A stretch of DNA of 5,933 bases from Methylococcales bacterium (GTDB taxonomy: Bacteria; Pseudomonadota; Gammaproteobacteria; Methylococcales; Methylomonadaceae). Under the pieces are notes generated by a model that saw nothing but the letters and a program-made list of their open reading frames with translations, was not told the origin of the DNA and made no database searches. The first letter of the stretch is position 1. Each line of letters begins with the position of its first letter. The translations under genes and the position numbers were made by a program. Positions 4,461-5,933 of this stretch are shown here, one piece after another. The stretch lies in assembly GCA_023146575.1 (NCBI GenBank), contig JAGLBU010000198.1, positions 1 to 5,933 on the forward strand. The letters run 5' to 3'.

Positions 4461-5933
4461 ATGTCAACTCAGTCGTCCGAAAAATTAGGTCTCGCACTTT
4501 CAGGTGGTGGGTTTAGAGCTTCTTTCTTTCATATCGGTATTTTAGCGCAAATGGCAGAACAAGGATTACTACGTTCCATTGAAGTCATCTCTACTGTTTC
4601 AGGGGGGTCTATTATTGGTGCGTTATACTATTTACATGTTAAAAAACTGTTAGAAAGTAAAGTCGATAGTGAGATTAGCGATCAAGATTATGTTGATATT
4701 GTCAAAAGAATTGAGTTTGATTTCTTAAAGGCAACTGAAAAAAATATTCGTTTGGCGACCTTTAAGAATATTTTCAAAAATTTTTACATGATTGTTAGTT
4801 CCAATTATTCACGTAGTAATCGAATTGCAGAGCTTTATAATAAATTATTGTATCAAACGGTTATCAGTAGCTTAAACTCCCCCGTTGAAATGCAGGAATT
4901 AAAAATTTACCCTCCCGAAAGCCCACAATATTTTAGCCCCAGAAAACACAATGCATTTCGGCAAGCAAAAGTGCCTACGTTGGTGATTAATGCCACCACA
5001 CTAAACAGTGGTCGTAATTGGCAATTTACCGCCCAAACAATGGGCGAACCCCCTAATGGCCGTCACAATGAAAATACAATTAAATTCATTGATGTGGATA
5101 AAAAACCAATTCGATTACGAAGAGCGCGTAATGGTTATAAAAGCATGGTCAAGCGTCAACAAAAATTCCCGCTAGGCTATGCGGTGGCAGCTTCAGCTTC
5201 TGTTCCTGGTTTATTTGCCCCCCTTGCAATTAAAGGCTTATATTACGATCGCGATAAACAAGAACGGGTTTTACCCTTATTAGTTGATGGCGGCGTCTTT
5301 GATAATCAAGGTACAGAAGCCTTATTAGATAATGATTGCACACAATTTGTTATCAGTGATGCTTCGGGGCAAATGGGCATTGAAAATAAAATTAATTCCA
5401 GTGCTATTTCATCTTTTTTGCGTGTGAGTGAAATTTTACAAGATCGTGCGCGCAGTGAAGTACTATTACATCTTATTGAAAAAATACGCAATGATTCTAA
5501 AATTGCCTTTATGGATTTGCGTAAAGGCTTAAGCATTCGAGAAATCAGTTGGATTAATGAAAAAGACAAACCCGCTGAGCGCGATAAAATTAGCCCTTCA
5601 AAAACAGAAGCCTTTGGGGTTTCGGAAAAAGTACAAGAAAAATTGGCTCAAATGCGGACGGATTTAGATGCTTTTACCGAAGTTGAGGCTTATTCCTTAA
5701 TGCGTGATGGCTATTTAATGAGTGCGAAGGATTTAAAACCGTTTAGCTCCGATGACGATAAAGAAAAAGCACCAAAACAAGAGGAGTGGCGATTTAATAG
5801 GATTTCGTATTGGATGGAAAACCCAACCCCTCAATATTTAAAACAACTTGATATTGCGCAACTAACCTTTGGTAAGGTGTTGAAAGTCTTTGTCTGGCTT
5901 TGGATTCCTATTATTTTGGCATTCGCATGGTTA
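4461..5933 (+). CDS. Patatin-like phospholipase, membrane-anchored (partial, 3' end off window)
   Basis: Patatin-family enzymes hydrolyse acyl chains from membrane lipids with a Ser-Asp dyad. The first 491 codons are present and open to the window edge. The start ATG has AGGA six bases upstream. There is no signal peptide, so the catalytic part should be cytoplasmic. The oxyanion-hole motif is LSGGGFRASFFHIGIL (13-28). The nucleophile elbow is STVSGGS (44-50), with Ser47 the likely nucleophile. PLGYAVAASASVPGLFAP (237-254) is a typical patatin stretch, and the catalytic aspartate is Asp276 in VDGGVFDNQG. About 180 residues between elbow and aspartate-proximal motifs are lysine- and aromatic-rich and resemble a lid or insertion. 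After the catalytic domain comes a charged region (SSDDDKEKAPKQEE), then a strongly hydrophobic run from about 473 to 491 that looks like the start of a transmembrane segment cut by the window. Substrate and role are unknown. It is probably monocistronic or first in an operon leading right. Confidence 0.9.
   Translation, partial: MSTQSSEKLGLALSGGGFRASFFHIGILAQMAEQGLLRSIEVISTVSGGSIIGALYYLHVKKLLESKVDSEISDQDYVDIVKRIEFDFLKATEKNIRLATFKNIFKNFYMIVSSNYSRSNRIAELYNKLLYQTVISSLNSPVEMQELKIYPPESPQYFSPRKHNAFRQAKVPTLVINATTLNSGRNWQFTAQTMGEPPNGRHNENTIKFIDVDKKPIRLRRARNGYKSMVKRQQKFPLGYAVAASASVPGLFAPLAIKGLYYDRDKQERVLPLLVDGGVFDNQGTEALLDNDCTQFVISDASGQMGIENKINSSAISSFLRVSEILQDRARSEVLLHLIEKIRNDSKIAFMDLRKGLSIREISWINEKDKPAERDKISPSKTEAFGVSEKVQEKLAQMRTDLDAFTEVEAYSLMRDGYLMSAKDLKPFSSDDDKEKAPKQEEWRFNRISYWMENPTPQYLKQLDIAQLTFGKVLKVFVWLWIPIILAFAWL

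Noticed and set aside
5306..5569. Minus-strand open frame of 87 codons
   Set aside because: It lies wholly inside the strongly supported patatin frame and has no family motif or ribosome binding site of note.
4461..5933. The patatin gene as a CBASS (CapV-type) defence effector
   Set aside because: No CD-NTase, ubiquitin-like modifier or sensor gene is visible, the left neighbours are housekeeping genes, and the protein has an apparent membrane anchor. Only the unseen right flank could revive this idea.

Overview
The window looks like ordinary chromosomal DNA from an AT-rich gammaproteobacterium. BamD, RluD, UbiC and RsmJ all resemble gammaproteobacterial (E. coli-type) proteins, and bamD and rluD stand back to back as they do in many gammaproteobacteria. 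UbiC implies ubiquinone synthesis. The lineage cannot be fixed further from this sequence; an AT-rich free-living group such as Thiotrichales or Methylococcales is a guess.

Layout, left to right. (1) Positions 1-600, minus strand: the first 200 codons of ftsK, giving the four-helix membrane anchor; the motor domain lies beyond the left edge. (2) 607-1476, minus: bamD, an outer-membrane assembly lipoprotein, whose stop codon overlaps the ribosome binding site of ftsK, so the two form a tight pair. (3) 1477-1560: a short divergent promoter region. (4) 1561-2514, plus: rluD, a 23S rRNA pseudouridine synthase. (5) 2503-3051, minus: ubiC, chorismate lyase, probably starting at TTG and converging on rluD with a 12-bp overlap. 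(6) 3136-3528, minus: a small secreted protein of unknown function with a lipocalin-like pattern. (7) 3606-4385, minus: rsmJ, a 16S rRNA m2G methyltransferase. (8) 4461 to the right edge, plus: the first 491 codons of a patatin-like phospholipase with a hydrophobic segment starting at its truncated end. No stretch over 300 bases lacks a gene.

The genes are mostly housekeeping and do not form one pathway: cell division and envelope assembly (ftsK, bamD), ribosomal RNA modification (rluD, rsmJ), quinone synthesis (ubiC) and two poorly defined envelope or lipid proteins. I see no tRNA, rRNA, insertion sequence, CRISPR array, phage gene or defence cassette. The parts that deserve a second look are the membrane-anchored patatin, the small secreted protein, the close bamD-ftsK link and the stem-loop across the overlapping rluD/ubiC stop codons. 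I do not find a convincing new multi-gene system.
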